A stretch of 63,230 bases of DNA from Arcobacteraceae bacterium (GCA_023229945.1 JALNYH010000010.1:1-63230), one strand, 5' to 3'. Counted from the first letter of the stretch, positions 35,282 to 45,446 are shown. Made by a program: numbers and translations. The notes: generated by a model from the sequence alone, not told the origin.

Positions 35282-36430
35282 TTTGTATGATTTTATTACA
35301 ATAAAAGATGTTATTGATATAAGAAATAAACTTACCGCTATAGGAAGAAGTGAATCTGTATGAAACATTACAACTATTGTAGATATAACTGCCCCTATTC
35401 CAAACTGAATTACACCAGATAAGGCTGATGCAACACCAGAATTAGTTGGAAATTTTTCTAGTACTAAAGCTGTTGCGTTACCATATATAAAAGCATTTAC
35501 ACCAATGTAAGAAGCTATTAACAGTATAGTTAAGACTAGACTGATGTCTTTTGAGACTAGCATAAATACAATAGATACCAAAACCTGAATAAAAATAGCC
35601 ATTTTTATCAAAAATAAAGGGGCATAACTTTTAAGTAATATTACATTTACACTTATTAACCCCATAAGTACCAATATACTAAAACCAAAATACAAAGGAA
35701 ATAAATCTGAAGAAATCCCAAAATATTCCATATAAATAAAAGAGGATTTTGCTATCAATGTAAACATTCCAGAAAATCCAAGTGCCAAAACAAACATCAT
35801 TTGCATAGCTTGTGAGTTTTGAAGTACCATTTTATATGATTTTATTGGATTTATCTTTACATATGTGTAAGTCTCTTTTAAGTCTTTATACACCCACAAA
35901 GCCACAACCAAAGCATAAACTGTTAGAAATACAAAAACAATTTTCCAAGAATAAAAATGGATTATAAAAGCACCAATAGCAGGAGCTAGTAAAGGGGCTA
36001 AACTCCTTACGCTTCCAATAAGAGCAAAAATTTTAGTAGCTTCTTTTCCCCTAAATAAATCTCTTACTATTGCACTTGCATTGACTACTATAAATCCTCC
36101 AAAAAATGCTTCTAAGAATCTATAAATCCATAATTCATAAGCCGTTGAGCTAAAGATTATCAAAAAACTAAAAAAGGCAAAACCAATAAGCCCTATTAAT
36201 GAACTTTTTTTTCTACCAATATTATCAGATAACACACCACCAAATATCTGTCCTATTGCAAATCCTATCAAAAATATTGAAAGGGTTAACTCTATTTTAT
36301 CAATCCCTACATTAAATTCTTTTGCCATTGTAGGAATTGATGGTATATAAGTATCTACAGCTATTGGTGCGACTGCAGATAAAACTGCTAATAATATAAT
36401 CAAATTTATATGGTTTACAGTTTTTCTCAT
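35279..36430 (-). CDS. MFS drug efflux transporter, Bcr/CflA family
   Basis: This 383-residue, 12-helix transporter has the Bcr/CflA opening (AVAPIAVDTYIPSIPTMAKE), motif A IFGGVLSDNIGRKKSSLIG and motif C-like LAPAIGAFIIHFYSWK. Bcr/CflA pumps export chloramphenicol, bicyclomycin and similar compounds. It is the last gene of the RND efflux operon, 15 bases after the outer-membrane channel gene, so it is probably under the same MarR regulator. Confidence 0.88.
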   Translation of the reverse strand: MRKTVNHINLIILLAVLSAVAPIAVDTYIPSIPTMAKEFNVGIDKIELTLSIFLIGFAIGQIFGGVLSDNIGRKKSSLIGLIGFAFFSFLIIFSSTAYELWIYRFLEAFFGGFIVVNASAIVRDLFRGKEATKIFALIGSVRSLAPLLAPAIGAFIIHFYSWKIVFVFLTVYALVVALWVYKDLKETYTYVKINPIKSYKMVLQNSQAMQMMFVLALGFSGMFTLIAKSSFIYMEYFGISSDLFPLYFGFSILVLMGLISVNVILLKSYAPLFLIKMAIFIQVLVSIVFMLVSKDISLVLTILLIASYIGVNAFIYGNATALVLEKFPTNSGVASALSGVIQFGIGAVISTIVVMFHTDSLLPIAVSLFLISITSFIVIKSYK

Positions 36431-36445
36431 ATTGATATTTGCTTT

Positions 36446-37858
36446 TTATTTTTCATTTATCTTTGCTTCAAATCCACCACCTAAATTATAATACAAATTA
36501 ACAGCAGATTTTAAAGCTTCAAATTTAATTCTCTCTTTTTGCATTCCAACACTAGCTTCTTCTTTTCTTACTTCTAAGAATTCTAGATAACTTATATATC
36601 CACTTTCATATTGATTCTTTGATATATCTTTTTTCTCTTTTATAGCATCATATCTTCTTTCTTGAGCTATAAATCTCTCTTTATTTGTAGAATATGATAC
36701 AAGAGCATTTTTAATATCACCAAAAGCATTTCTTATAGTATCCCTATACTCTATAAGTGCTAATTGTTGATCCTTTTTAGCATTTTCCACATTTGCATTT
36801 ATTTTGCCAAAATCCAAAATAGGACTCAATAGATTTCCACCTATTGTATAGCTTGAGGCATCAGACCTTACAAGCTTATCTAAATCTCCACTTACATAGC
36901 CCAAGCTTCCCGTCAAAGAAAAAGTTGGGAAATATGCACTTTTTGCAACACTAACAGAAAATGCACTTGCTTTTACTTTTGACTGTGCAGCTTGTATATC
37001 TGCTCTTTTATTTAAAATATCTGACGGCAAATTGACAGGTACTGGCAAATTCATAGAATCATATTGTGTATCTTCAACCTTTATATTTGATGCTTCAAAA
37101 ACTTCATTTACATCTTTTCCTATCAAAATAGAAACAGCTGTTTTATAATTATCTAAAACCTCTTTTTGTGCAAGCATATTATCTCTTGTCATTTCAAATA
37201 AAGATTCTTCTTGCAGTAAAGTACTTCTATCAATAAAACCATTTTCATATCTTGTTTTTATATTGTTATATGTCTCTTCTTCATCAAGATATTGTTGCTG
37301 TGTCTTATTATAAAGAGCTTGATTTGATTTCAAACCATAATAAGCAATTATAGAATCACTTATAACCCTTTGATAAAGTAGTTCTTTTAGATAATTTTGA
37401 TTCATCATATCTTCAAAAGCAGCTTTTTTTGCATTACTTAATTTACCGAATAAATCAATTTCAAAGGAAGCACTTAATCCTAAATCATAACTTTCATAAG
37501 TCATACCCTGATATGAAGGAGGTGCAAGTTTACTAATTCTTTTTTTATCAGCATCAGCGTAAGCATCAATCTTTGGAAGTTGCTCGCTTTTTTTGATATT
37601 TAAGAACTCTCTAAATTTTTCTACCTTAATCAAAGCACTTTGTAAATCACTATTATTTTCTAATGCGTACTCAACAAAAGAGTTCAACTTTGTATCATTG
37701 AAATTTTCCCACCATTTATCATTTAGTAAAGCTTTTTCTTCATTTGTAGCAGTTGATGTGATAGGAACTTTTATTTCAGGTATATTGGGATCTTGGTTAA
37801 GCAAAGAACATCCACTTAAAAGAAACATTCCAGATATTAATAATATATGCTTTTTCAT
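36446..37858 (-). CDS. RND efflux outer-membrane channel lipoprotein (OprM/CmeC type)
   Basis: This 470-residue outer-membrane factor has a lipoprotein signal (KKHILLISGMFLLSGC), two OEP repeats rich in long helices (ALIKVEKFREFLNIKKSEQL; YFPTFSLTGSLGYVSGDL) and the NLPVPVNLPSDILNKRADIQ segment typical of the family. ATG 37858 makes an ATGA overlap with the pump gene, so the longer open frame beginning at 37897 is rejected. It forms the tripartite pump with the two upstream genes. Confidence 0.92.
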   Translation of the reverse strand: MKKHILLISGMFLLSGCSLLNQDPNIPEIKVPITSTATNEEKALLNDKWWENFNDTKLNSFVEYALENNSDLQSALIKVEKFREFLNIKKSEQLPKIDAYADADKKRISKLAPPSYQGMTYESYDLGLSASFEIDLFGKLSNAKKAAFEDMMNQNYLKELLYQRVISDSIIAYYGLKSNQALYNKTQQQYLDEEETYNNIKTRYENGFIDRSTLLQEESLFEMTRDNMLAQKEVLDNYKTAVSILIGKDVNEVFEASNIKVEDTQYDSMNLPVPVNLPSDILNKRADIQAAQSKVKASAFSVSVAKSAYFPTFSLTGSLGYVSGDLDKLVRSDASSYTIGGNLLSPILDFGKINANVENAKKDQQLALIEYRDTIRNAFGDIKNALVSYSTNKERFIAQERRYDAIKEKKDISKNQYESGYISYLEFLEVRKEEASVGMQKERIKFEALKSAVNLYYNLGGGFEAKINEK

Positions 37859-40800
37859 TGAATATCCCCTTTTTTTGAAGTCAATTTTGCAACCCAAATA
37901 TAAAACAGTGGAATAAATACCATTGCCAAGAATGTAGCTGCAAGCATCCCACCTATTACTCCAGTACCTATAGCGTGACGACTAGCAGCTCCTGCCCCAC
38001 TACTCAAAGCCAAAGGAACGACTCCAAGGGTAAATGCCAAAGATGTCATAATAATAGGTCTAAGTCTTATTTTTGCAGCATCTATTACGGCGTCATAAGG
38101 GCTAAGTCCATCTCTTACCCTTTGCATTGCAAACTCTACTATCAAAATAGCATTTTTTGCAGCAAGTCCAGCAAGAACCAAAAGCCCTATTTGGAAATAT
38201 ATATCATTTTCAAGCCCTCTAAGAAGTGTAGCTACAATAGCACCAAATATAGCAAATGGTACAGCCATCAAAACAGCCACAGGCATCAACCATTTTTCAT
38301 ACTGAGCAGCTAGTATAAGATAAAGAAGCACTATACCAAATAAAAACGCATACAAACTATCACTTGCAACTTGCTTTTCTTGGTATGCTGTTCCTACCCA
38401 GCTTATAGTATACCCTTGTGGTAAAACCTCATTAGCTACTTCTTCTATAGCTTTTAAGGCATCCCCTGAGCTATATCCAATAGCTGGTTGTCCTGAAATT
38501 TTTGCTGATGGGAAAAGGTTGAATCTCTCTATCAAATCAGCCCCAACAGTTTTTTCAAAGCTTACAAGTGAGCCTATAGGGATAAGATTACCTTTAGTAT
38601 TTCTTACGAAGATATTATTCAAATCTTCTGGTGTAGCCCTATTTTCTGAATTTGCTCCAATATTTACTTTGTATGTTCTTCCATAAAGATTGAAGTCATT
38701 TATATAATAGTTTCCAAAAGTGGCACTTAGAGTATTGTAAATATCAGCCACTTTAACATCTTTTGATTTTGCTTCTTCTATATTTACATTTACTTTGTAT
38801 TGAGGAACCATCGTGTTGAGCGTAGTTCTTACACCCATCAAATCACCTCTTTGGTTTGCTTTTTGGATTATTTGTTGTACATAGCCGTTTAATTCTTGAG
38901 TGCTTCCGCCAGATCTATTTTGTACATACATATCAAATCCACCAGCAAGCCCCATACCTTGTATTGGAGGAGGAAGTACAGGTATAGAAAACCCATAGGG
39001 TATTCCCATAAGTTCTTTGCTCAAACTTCCTGCTATTATTCCTGCATGAGATGAGCTATCTTTTCTCTCATTCCAATGATTTAGCTTGACTATTGTTGCA
39101 GCTGCATTTGTTTTTTCTGCAAATGTCATAAAATCAAGCCCTGTAAAAGATACAATATGTTTTACATTTGGGTTTTGTGCTATATGATCATGTATAGCAT
39201 CAGTCAAAGCCTCCGTTCTATTTAGTGAAGCAGCAGGTGGATTGTAACTAAATACAAAAATAGTACCTTGGTCTTCAGATGGAACAAGTCCAGTTTTCAT
39301 CATTTTAAGCATATCATATGAAGCATATATCAAAACTCCAAACAATAATGCACTAACCAAACTATATTTTATAGATTTTTTCACAATTGTAGTATATCCA
39401 TTTGTAGCTCTTTGGAAAACACTATTAAACCACTTGAAAAATCCTGTTGGTTCTTTGTGAATTGGTTTTAGAATAGTTGCACAAAGTGATGGTGTCAAAG
39501 TAAGTGCTATAAAACCTGATATTGCTACAGATATAGCAATAGTAATAGCAAATTGTTTGTACATCTCACCTGTTAATCCACCCAAAAATGCTACAGGGAT
39601 AAATACAGCACAAAGTACCAATACAATAGCAATCAATGCACTTGATACTTCTTTCATAGCTTGAAAAGTTGCATCTTTTGGACTCATCCCCTCGCTAATA
39701 TGCCTTTCAACATTTTCTATTACAATAATAGCATCATCAACAACTATACCAATTGCAAGAACTAGTCCAAAAAGTGTCAAAAGATTGATACTAAATCCAA
39801 GAAAATACATCCCTGCAAAAGCACCAATTATAGAAACAGGAACTGCTATAATAGGGATAAGAGTCGCTCTCCAGTTTTGTAAAAATAGATAAATTACACC
39901 AATTACCAAAATAATTGCTTCAATAAATGTATAAACAACCTCTTGAATAGATATTTTTACAAAGTCTGTTGTATCATAAGGTATTTCATAAGATACATCA
40001 TTTGGAAAGTTTTTTGACATATTTTCAAGTACTTTTTTGACTCCATCAGCAGTATCAAGGGCATTTGCACCAGTTTGCAAAAACACAGCCACAGGAATAG
40101 CTGGTGCTTTGTCAAGTTTTGTGATAAGACTATAACTACTAGATCCTAGCTCAACAGTAGCCACATCTTTTAGCCTTAGTGTTGCTCCATCTTTTTTTGC
40201 ACTGATTACAATATCTCCAAACTCATCAGGTGAGCTCATTCTATCTTGTGCAAGAATTGTGTATGTAAACATTTGTTTATCTTTTATTGGTTCATCTCCA
40301 AATTTCCCAGCAGCGTATTGCTCATTTTGGTCTTTTATGGCACTTATTACATCTTGAGGAGTAAGAGAATAAGAAGATAATTTTTGTGGGTCTATCCAAA
40401 CTCTTATGGCATAATCTCTAGCACCAAATATTACAGCATCACCTACACCTTTTACCCTTTTTATCTCATCAGCTATATTTATAAGGGCATAGTTTGATAA
40501 AAATGTAGTATCATAAGTATTATTTGGTGAATATAAAACACCGACCAATAACATACTTGGAGATCTTTCATATACTCTCACACCTTGTCTTTGTACAGCT
40601 TCAGGAAGTCTTGAAATTGCAGCTTGGACTCTATTATTTACATCTATTTTTGCATCATCAGCGTTTGTACCAACTTCAAAAAATACATTTATACTCACTT
40701 TTCCACTATCATCAGCACTAGAGTTCATATAAATCATATTTTTTGCACCATTTATCTGTTCTTCAAGTGGTGATGCTACTGTTTTTGACAAAGTCTCAGC

Positions 40801-40962
40801 ACTAGCCCCTGGATAAACAGCAGATACTATCACTTGAGGAGGGACAACTCTTGGATATTGTTCAATTGGAAGATTTATCATAGAAGCCAGACCAGCAAGA
40901 AGTATGATTATAGAAACTACCGCTGAAAATACTGGATTTTTTATAAAAAATGAAGAAATCAT
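37855..40962 (-). CDS. RND multidrug efflux pump, inner-membrane subunit (AcrB/CmeB type)
   Basis: This 1035-residue HAE1-family transporter has the proton-relay aspartates in LVLAIGIVVDDAIIVIENVE, the N-terminal MISSFFIKNPVFSAVVSIII, the porter-domain TLNTMVPQYKVNVN, and the late RLRPIIMTSLAFTLGVVPLA. It exports drugs and bile-like compounds with proton influx. ATG 40962 is chosen because GGA lies about 8 bases upstream; the ATG at 40974 lacks a ribosome site. The adaptor gene's stop lies immediately upstream. Confidence 0.94.
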   Translation of the reverse strand: MISSFFIKNPVFSAVVSIIILLAGLASMINLPIEQYPRVVPPQVIVSAVYPGASAETLSKTVASPLEEQINGAKNMIYMNSSADDSGKVSINVFFEVGTNADDAKIDVNNRVQAAISRLPEAVQRQGVRVYERSPSMLLVGVLYSPNNTYDTTFLSNYALINIADEIKRVKGVGDAVIFGARDYAIRVWIDPQKLSSYSLTPQDVISAIKDQNEQYAAGKFGDEPIKDKQMFTYTILAQDRMSSPDEFGDIVISAKKDGATLRLKDVATVELGSSSYSLITKLDKAPAIPVAVFLQTGANALDTADGVKKVLENMSKNFPNDVSYEIPYDTTDFVKISIQEVVYTFIEAIILVIGVIYLFLQNWRATLIPIIAVPVSIIGAFAGMYFLGFSINLLTLFGLVLAIGIVVDDAIIVIENVERHISEGMSPKDATFQAMKEVSSALIAIVLVLCAVFIPVAFLGGLTGEMYKQFAITIAISVAISGFIALTLTPSLCATILKPIHKEPTGFFKWFNSVFQRATNGYTTIVKKSIKYSLVSALLFGVLIYASYDMLKMMKTGLVPSEDQGTIFVFSYNPPAASLNRTEALTDAIHDHIAQNPNVKHIVSFTGLDFMTFAEKTNAAATIVKLNHWNERKDSSSHAGIIAGSLSKELMGIPYGFSIPVLPPPIQGMGLAGGFDMYVQNRSGGSTQELNGYVQQIIQKANQRGDLMGVRTTLNTMVPQYKVNVNIEEAKSKDVKVADIYNTLSATFGNYYINDFNLYGRTYKVNIGANSENRATPEDLNNIFVRNTKGNLIPIGSLVSFEKTVGADLIERFNLFPSAKISGQPAIGYSSGDALKAIEEVANEVLPQGYTISWVGTAYQEKQVASDSLYAFLFGIVLLYLILAAQYEKWLMPVAVLMAVPFAIFGAIVATLLRGLENDIYFQIGLLVLAGLAAKNAILIVEFAMQRVRDGLSPYDAVIDAAKIRLRPIIMTSLAFTLGVVPLALSSGAGAASRHAIGTGVIGGMLAATFLAMVFIPLFYIWVAKLTSKKGDIQ

Positions 40963-40963
40963 T

Positions 40964-42037
40964 TTAATTTCCATCCATTAATACAACTTTTGCATTTGGT
41001 CTAACTTTTGCAATATTGTTTATTATAATCATATCCCCATCATTTAATCCACTTTTCAAAACCATTCCATCAGCCGTCAATACATCTAATACCACAGGTC
41101 TTGGTTTTGCAATGCCCTCTTCAACTACATATACAATTGCACCATTTTGTGTTTGTAATATAGCTTCTTCTGGGATAGTTATTACATTGTTTATTTTTAT
41201 CCCTTTTACACTCACTTTTACAAAATCACCTATTATATACTCATCTTTTTTATTTTCAAACTTTGCACGCAAAGATAAAGTATTGGTATTTATATCAATT
41301 TGTGGTGCTATATAATCAATTAATCCATTTTGAACTGATTCTTTGTTGCTAGAATCTACTATTTTAATATCTGTTGTTGAGTTTTTAAATTGTGATAAAA
41401 ATCTATTAGCATCACTTTTTGGTATCGAAAACTCTAAATGTATAGGATTTTTTGATGTAATGGTTGTAAGATTGGTATTTGCACTCACAAAATTACCAAT
41501 ATCGTGTGTTTTAATTCCAACTATACCACTAATAGGAGCTTTTATTGTAGTATAATCAAATTCAATTTGAGCAAGTTGTAAATTTGCTTTTGCATTTTCA
41601 TATTCTGATGTAAAAGTATCATATTCTTTATCACTGATTGATTTTGTTGTATAAAGTTTCTTTGCTCTGTTATAATCACTTAAAGCTTTATTATAATTTG
41701 CATTTGCTACATCTTGTTTTGCTTGATATGTATCTTGTTCTATTGTATACAACACATCACCTTTTTTGACATAACTACCCTCAATAAAATGTTGTTCTTT
41801 AAGTACGCCTTCAACTCTTGAGATTATTTGTGCTTCTTCATATGGCTTTATCAAAGCTGGATAATTCTTTACAAGCTCCACATCTTGATGCTCAACTTTT
41901 ACAGCTTTTACTGGCAAAGGGGGCATTTCTTGTGCTTGTTGATTATTTTGAGTTGGCTTCTCTTCACAGCCATACAATCCAAATACCAAAGCACTTATAC
42001 ACAATATTTGTATATACCTTTTATTCTGTAATCTCAT
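40964..42037 (-). CDS. RND efflux periplasmic adaptor lipoprotein (AcrA/CmeA type)
   Basis: This 357-residue membrane fusion protein has a lipobox (SALVFGLYGC) and the barrel-sandwich half-motifs AQIISRVEGVLKEQHFIEGS and TTIKAPISGIVGIKTHDIGN. A helical hairpin lies between them, and beta-barrel and membrane-proximal domains follow. It links the RND pump to the outer-membrane channel. First gene of the four-gene efflux operon; the MarR-divergent intergenic region with its palindrome lies directly upstream. Confidence 0.92.
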   Translation of the reverse strand: MRLQNKRYIQILCISALVFGLYGCEEKPTQNNQQAQEMPPLPVKAVKVEHQDVELVKNYPALIKPYEEAQIISRVEGVLKEQHFIEGSYVKKGDVLYTIEQDTYQAKQDVANANYNKALSDYNRAKKLYTTKSISDKEYDTFTSEYENAKANLQLAQIEFDYTTIKAPISGIVGIKTHDIGNFVSANTNLTTITSKNPIHLEFSIPKSDANRFLSQFKNSTTDIKIVDSSNKESVQNGLIDYIAPQIDINTNTLSLRAKFENKKDEYIIGDFVKVSVKGIKINNVITIPEEAILQTQNGAIVYVVEEGIAKPRPVVLDVLTADGMVLKSGLNDGDMIIINNIAKVRPNAKVVLMDGN

Positions 42038-42088
42038 TTTTGCTCCTAGTAATATTATTAGTGTGTAATAATAACACTATCAAACTTA

Positions 42089-42112
42089 ATTTATCTTTCT
42101 AGAAAGATAAAT
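42089..42112. promoter_or_regulatory. Perfect 24-bp palindrome, probable MarR operator
   Basis: The half site is ATTTATCTTTCT and the other half is its exact reverse complement. It lies 51 bases upstream of the efflux adaptor start and 63 bases upstream of marR, so one dimer could repress both. Size and symmetry fit a MarR dimer. Confidence 0.75.
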
Positions 42113-42175
42113 AAACCTATTGTTTAAGTTTAAAATTATAAAATACGATAAATTATTCAAGTTTCAAGGAAAAAA

Positions 42176-42682
42176 ATGACTAATGATATATTGAGTTTTC
42201 TTGGAGATAAGCATAAATTCTTGCAAAATACATTTCCAGAACATTATAAAGAATATAAATCAGCTGTAGATATAGGTCTTCCTCTAATGCTTATAAATAA
42301 ATTATTGATAGAAAAAAAAGAGAAGATTCTTGCTTCAAAATATAATGTTTCACACTCAGAATTCGATGTTTTGATGTCTTTACTAACACTAAACAAACAA
42401 TTAAGCCCTACAGAATTATATGAAAATATGATTTTCTCTTCAGGTGGCATGACAAAAGTACTCAAAAAACTAGAAATTAAAAATTTAATAAAAAGAATAC
42501 CATCAAAAGAAGATAAAAGAAGTCTGCTTGTAGAAATGACACAGCAAGGATCAAAACTAACAATTGAAGCTTTTAATGAAATTGCAGCTCTTACAATGAG
42601 TATCTTTTCTACTTTAGAAAAAAAAGAACAAGATGTTTTTGAAAAAATATTAAAAAAACTTCTTGTTCAGCTCAATAGTTAA
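42176..42682 (+). CDS. MarR family transcriptional regulator
   Basis: This 168-residue winged-helix protein has the DNA-binding core NVSHSEFDVLMSLLTLNKQL, SPTELYENMIFSSGGMTKVL (recognition helix) and the wing IKRIPSKEDKRSLLVEMT. N- and C-terminal helices serve dimerisation. It diverges from the efflux operon and is the obvious candidate repressor acting at the 24-bp palindrome between them. AAGGA provides the ribosome site. Its last codons overlap the convergent PAS gene by 4 bases. Confidence 0.9.
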   Translation: MTNDILSFLGDKHKFLQNTFPEHYKEYKSAVDIGLPLMLINKLLIEKKEKILASKYNVSHSEFDVLMSLLTLNKQLSPTELYENMIFSSGGMTKVLKKLEIKNLIKRIPSKEDKRSLLVEMTQQGSKLTIEAFNEIAALTMSIFSTLEKKEQDVFEKILKKLLVQLNS

Positions 42683-43071
42683 ATATCACTTATCATTCTT
42701 TGATATTTATTCTCATATGTCATTATTTCTTCCCTAGATGCCTTTCGTCTACAGCTAATATAACCTTTTTGCCCCTTACAATTTTCAAATGGATAAACTG
42801 TTGCATATACCCAGTAATAATCACCATTTTTACACTTGTTTTTCACATAACCAGTCCAAATATTAGCTCGCTTTATAGTATCCCAAAGTTCACTAAAAGC
42901 ATTTTTTGGCATATCAGGATGCCGTACTATATTGTGATGTTTTCCTATAATCTCTTCCAATTCATATCCAGCAATTTTGCAAAAATCGTCATTTGCAAAA
43001 TTTATAATCCCTTTTTCATCTGTTTCACTAACTAAAAAAGCATAATCATTTAATATTATTTCTTGTGACAT
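42679..43071 (-). CDS. Stand-alone PAS protein, CetB/Aer-like
   Basis: This 130-residue single PAS domain has FLVSETDEKGIINFANDDFC, the Aer-type GKHHNIVRHPDMPK segment and WTGYVKNKCKNGDYYWVYAT. This is the FAD-binding PAS type of Aer and of Campylobacter CetB. It lies 12 bases downstream of an MCP gene, so the pair is the two-protein counterpart of Aer: redox sensing by this protein, signalling by the MCP. FAD binding is inferred from the motif. Confidence 0.85.
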   Translation of the reverse strand: MSQEIILNDYAFLVSETDEKGIINFANDDFCKIAGYELEEIIGKHHNIVRHPDMPKNAFSELWDTIKRANIWTGYVKNKCKNGDYYWVYATVYPFENCKGQKGYISCRRKASREEIMTYENKYQRMISDI

Positions 43072-43083
43072 AGTATTTTTTCC

Positions 43084-44478
43084 TTAAAATTTTTTACTTT
43101 TTGCATCAATAACCAAATCATTTGCCATTTGTAAAATTTGTGTTATTTTACTAGATATATGATTTGCCTCACTTGCATTTTCTTGAGTTACACTGTCAAT
43201 TGAAGTAATTGCATGATTAATCTGCTCTATTCCCGTCATTTGTTCACGACTTGCACTGCTAACATCTTCTATGAGCTTTATGGTATTATTAATATTATTG
43301 TTCAATTCTTCATAGCCTTTTGTCATATCATCACTTATTTGTTTTCCATTCCAAGTTTTTTTGGTTGCATTTTCTACCATTGTTTTTATCTCACGAGCAG
43401 CTTGTGCACTTCTTGATGCTAAATTTCTCACCTCTCCAGCAACTACAGCAAATCCTTTACCAGCTTCTCCTGCCGTTGCAGCTTCCACCGCAGCATTTAG
43501 ACTTAATATATTTGTTTGAAATGCTATTTGATCAATTATACTTATAGCTTCATTGATTGCTAATACTTCATGATTTATTTCGTCCATAGAAATTGCAGTT
43601 TTTGAAGCCAATGCTTGTCCTTTATTGACAGACTCTCTAACTTGCTGACTAAGTTCTTTCATTTTTGAAGTATTTTGGGCATTATTTCTTGTAATACTTG
43701 TAATCTCTTCTAGTGCAGCAGCTGTTTCTTCAAGTGATGCTGCTTGCTGATTTGCTTTTGAAGCTACATTCTTTGCAGATAAATTTATATCATCTGTATA
43801 TAAATGTAAGCTTTCTCCATTGCTTAAGTTTGTTGAAGCTGTATTTGATAATGCAAAACCAAGAGCATTTACATTTTCCATCACAATCCTCATATCACCC
43901 ATTAATTTATCATCGATTTGAATTCTATGTGTATAGTTGCCATCAGAATATGCTTTTAATACAGTTGTTAATTGTTTCATATTTTTTGATACGGAATCCA
44001 ACATATGATTTGTATTGATTTTGAGTTTATTAATCATTGGATTTTGTGTTGTAGCTTTAACCTTACATCCATATATTCCCTTTTCCATTTTATCAGATGT
44101 TAAAATAATCTCACCCATAATATTAATATCATTTTTTAATCTTTGTTCATATGTAGTTGCAATATTATCAAGCAATCTAAGTAATTGAGATATTTCATCA
44201 TTATATTCTGGATTGGCACACTGATATTTGTTATTTTCAAAAGAAACAAATTTTACAAAGTTAGATAGATATTTTTTGAAATTTTCTACTCCAGTTAACA
44301 AATATGTTATAAATACATAGTTTATTATCCCAGATAATATAGCAAAGAATAATGCTATTAATATAATAGTAATCGTATTACTTTCATAAATACTTGCTAA
44401 AACAATTAAAATAAATCCTATTTGACCTATCAAGGTATTAATAAATAATTGTCTTTTTGTTGAAATGTTTTTAAACAT
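43084..44478 (-). CDS. Methyl-accepting chemotaxis protein, CetA-like
   Basis: This 464-residue MCP has two N-terminal membrane helices (about residues 10-60) joined by a loop of only a few residues, so it has no periplasmic sensor. A long HAMP-like helical region follows, then the signalling hairpin IIDQIAFQTNILSLNAAVEA with EAGKGFAVVAGEVRNLASRS at the tip. This build matches CetA, which gets its input from a PAS partner, here the next gene. AGGAGA precedes the ATG. There is no C-terminal CheR-tethering pentapeptide. Confidence 0.88.
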   Translation of the reverse strand: MFKNISTKRQLFINTLIGQIGFILIVLASIYESNTITIILIALFFAILSGIINYVFITYLLTGVENFKKYLSNFVKFVSFENNKYQCANPEYNDEISQLLRLLDNIATTYEQRLKNDINIMGEIILTSDKMEKGIYGCKVKATTQNPMINKLKINTNHMLDSVSKNMKQLTTVLKAYSDGNYTHRIQIDDKLMGDMRIVMENVNALGFALSNTASTNLSNGESLHLYTDDINLSAKNVASKANQQAASLEETAAALEEITSITRNNAQNTSKMKELSQQVRESVNKGQALASKTAISMDEINHEVLAINEAISIIDQIAFQTNILSLNAAVEAATAGEAGKGFAVVAGEVRNLASRSAQAAREIKTMVENATKKTWNGKQISDDMTKGYEELNNNINNTIKLIEDVSSASREQMTGIEQINHAITSIDSVTQENASEANHISSKITQILQMANDLVIDAKSKKF

Positions 44479-44845
44479 TAATTTTCTCCTATGTTTATTA
44501 AAAATCTATAAGTATATAATTCACTTTATTAGCAATAAAGATTATTTATACAAAATAGTTACAAGTATAAATCATATAACCCCCTTAAATACAATATATG
44601 CCATACAAATTCTAAATATTATTTTATTACAAAATAACTTTAATATTGCTTATAATTTATATATTTTTTTATAAAAATTTCAAATATTACTCAATCATAT
44701 ATATTTAAAGTTATCTGATGGGTTGTATTATAAAGAATACGATTTATTTAATATGAGAATATTTTATTTTGGTGATTTTTTATTAGGTAAATTAGTAGTA
44801 TAGTGTGAGTTTTAAATTTTTTATTAATAGTTGAAATTGAACATA
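44479..44845 (-). other. Long AT-rich intergenic region upstream of the MCP gene
   Basis: These 367 bases hold no convincing gene. A plus-strand open frame (44465-44674) has low-complexity Ile/Asn/Leu composition and no ribosome site. The region probably carries the promoter for the MCP-PAS pair: reading minus, TATACT at 44512-44517 could be a -10. Next to it is a perfect inverted repeat with arms CTTTATT (44524-44530) and AATAAAG (44534-44540), a possible regulator site. Confidence 0.4.
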
Positions 44846-45256
44846 TTATTTATAAAAATCTGAATTATGCAAAATCTTTATTTGTTCTATTTCAAATTCT
44901 AAAGCTTTACCTCTGTAAGCAATATATTCTTTTATACCAAAATGGTTTGTACAAGGATATATTGTTGCATATACCCAAAAGAAATCTCCACTTTTTGTTT
45001 TATTTTTTATAAAGCCTGTCCACATATCACCAATTTTGAGAGTTTGCCAAAGTTCATTAAATACAGAAGAAGGCATATCTTGATGTCTTAAAATATTATG
45101 AGTTTTACCTATAATTTCATCCATATCGTAACCTGTAATATTACAAAATTCATCATTCACAAAGCTTATAATACCATTTTCATCAGTTTTACTTATTAAA
45201 CAGATATTAGTATCCAAAAATATTTCTTTTTCTACTGATATATTATCATTTCCCAA
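44846..45256 (-). CDS. Stand-alone PAS protein, Aer-like (second copy)
   Basis: This 136-residue single-PAS protein is similar along its length to the CetB-like protein at 42.7 kb: CLISKTDENGIISFVNDEFC, GKTHNILRHQDMPSSVFNEL and WTGFIKNKTKSGDFFWVYAT. It lies upstream of the MCP gene on the same strand, but 367 bases away, so it may be expressed separately. It could be a second input protein for the same MCP. It has no transmembrane or output domain. Confidence 0.83.
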   Translation of the reverse strand: MGNDNISVEKEIFLDTNICLISKTDENGIISFVNDEFCNITGYDMDEIIGKTHNILRHQDMPSSVFNELWQTLKIGDMWTGFIKNKTKSGDFFWVYATIYPCTNHFGIKEYIAYRGKALEFEIEQIKILHNSDFYK

Positions 45257-45446
45257 AATTATCTCCTATCAATTGTTTTTCTTTCATTATTCTTCATTAG
45301 TGACTTTATAATGAATTTAAACTGAATATTTAGAGGATGTTAACTAATTTCAACTTAAAATAATGTTAAAGAATGATAATTATATGGATTTTTATTTTTA
45401 TATATTGAAATAAATAATTGAGTATTATAAACAACTTGTAGATATA

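Noticed and set aside
40524..40721. Plus-strand frame opposite the RND pump gene
   Set aside because: Histidine- and leucine-rich antisense translation without a ribosome site.
44465..44674. Open frame in the long gap upstream of the MCP gene
   Set aside because: Low-complexity Ile/Asn/Leu composition, overlap with the MCP start on the other strand and no ribosome site.
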